From the NCBI GenBank assembly GCA_044230205.1, contig JBGARN010000034.1, positions 1 through 33,110 of the forward strand: 33,110 nt of DNA, written 5' to 3'. The translations under genes and the position numbers were made by a program. The stretch is from JAEUTH01 sp044230205. Its GTDB lineage: Bacteria; Bacteroidota; Bacteroidia; AKYH767-A; OLB10. Under the pieces are notes generated by a model. It was not told the DNA's origin, did no database searches, and worked only from the letters and a program-made list of their open reading frames with translations. Within the stretch, counting starts at the first letter, position 1. Every line of letters begins with the position of its first letter. Below, piece after piece: positions 32,985 through 33,110 of this stretch.

Positions 32985-33110
32985 CTATTGGTTAACATAA
33001 TCATCAAGATAATTGTAACGCTTGGTCAGTTTACCATTTTTAACAATGCTTGCACGTTCGATAAGCTGGTTATGCGGATCGTTAAACAAAACGGGAAGCA
33101 CCTTGTCAAT
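32985..33110 (-). CDS. 3' end of an unidentified gene, cut by the window edge
   Basis: The last 41 codons of a minus-strand gene ending TAG at 32985-32987; the open frame runs off the window. The visible residues include VLPVLFNDPHNQLIERASI and a basic NGKLTKRYNYLDDYVNQ tail. I do not recognise the family. It lies 118 bases from the MFS start on the same strand and is transcribed toward it, so the two could be linked. Confidence 0.6.
   Translation of the reverse strand: MDKVLPVLFNDPHNQLIERASIVKNGKLTKRYNYLDDYVNQ

Overview
The window is AT-rich chromosomal DNA from a member of the Bacteroidota, probably of the Chitinophagales/Sphingobacteriales type. The evidence is three secreted proteins ending in a type IX secretion (T9SS) C-terminal sorting domain, a TonB-dependent receptor with an N-terminal carboxypeptidase-like domain, a DUF3276 PUR-alpha-like protein, a bacterial SUI1 protein, and repeated upstream boxes of the form TAnnTTTG, the -7 element of the Bacteroidota housekeeping sigma factor. 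I see no rRNA, tRNA, CRISPR array, integrase, transposase or phage module. It reads as ordinary chromosome with a surface and exopolysaccharide flavour.

Layout. 1-5.3 kb: a secreted GH31 alpha-glucosidase, a DUF218/YdcF-type membrane protein behind a leader that carries an intrinsic terminator, a TMEM220-like membrane protein and a T9SS-exported propeller-like protein. 5.4-8.8 kb: a probable operon of a 38-residue membrane microprotein, rsmE, and a complementary pair of M16 peptidase subunits (zinc-binding, then non-zinc). 8.9-12.9 kb: housekeeping genes (DUF3276, RimJ-type GNAT, proC, a Gfo/Idh/MocA oxidoreductase, pcm). 12.9-15.4 kb: two tandem paralogous polytopic membrane proteins of unrecognised function. 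15.6-17.0 kb: tryptophanase. 17.0-20.9 kb: an exopolysaccharide set on the minus strand (AsnB-type amidotransferase, PEP-CTERM-locus-type polysaccharide deacetylase, two-part GNAT protein). 21.3-24.4 kb: a SUI1/YciH protein and a T9SS-secreted metzincin protease. 24.5-27.3 kb: a TonB-dependent receptor whose last ~88 codons are displaced by a one-base frameshift. 27.8-31.6 kb: a 17-residue-repeat fibre protein behind a structured leader, and a large Ig/HYR/PKD-like T9SS protein. 31.6-32.9 kb: an MFS transporter, then the 3' end of an unidentified gene.

The parts most worth a second look are regulatory or structural: the terminator-bearing leader upstream of the YdcF-type gene; the receptor frameshift, which falls on a canonical -1 slippery heptamer; the multi-helix leader abutting the fibre-gene start codon; a pair of operator-like palindromes between receptor and fibre gene; and the tandem membrane paralogues. 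No complete, clearly new multi-gene system is evident, and I do not claim one.
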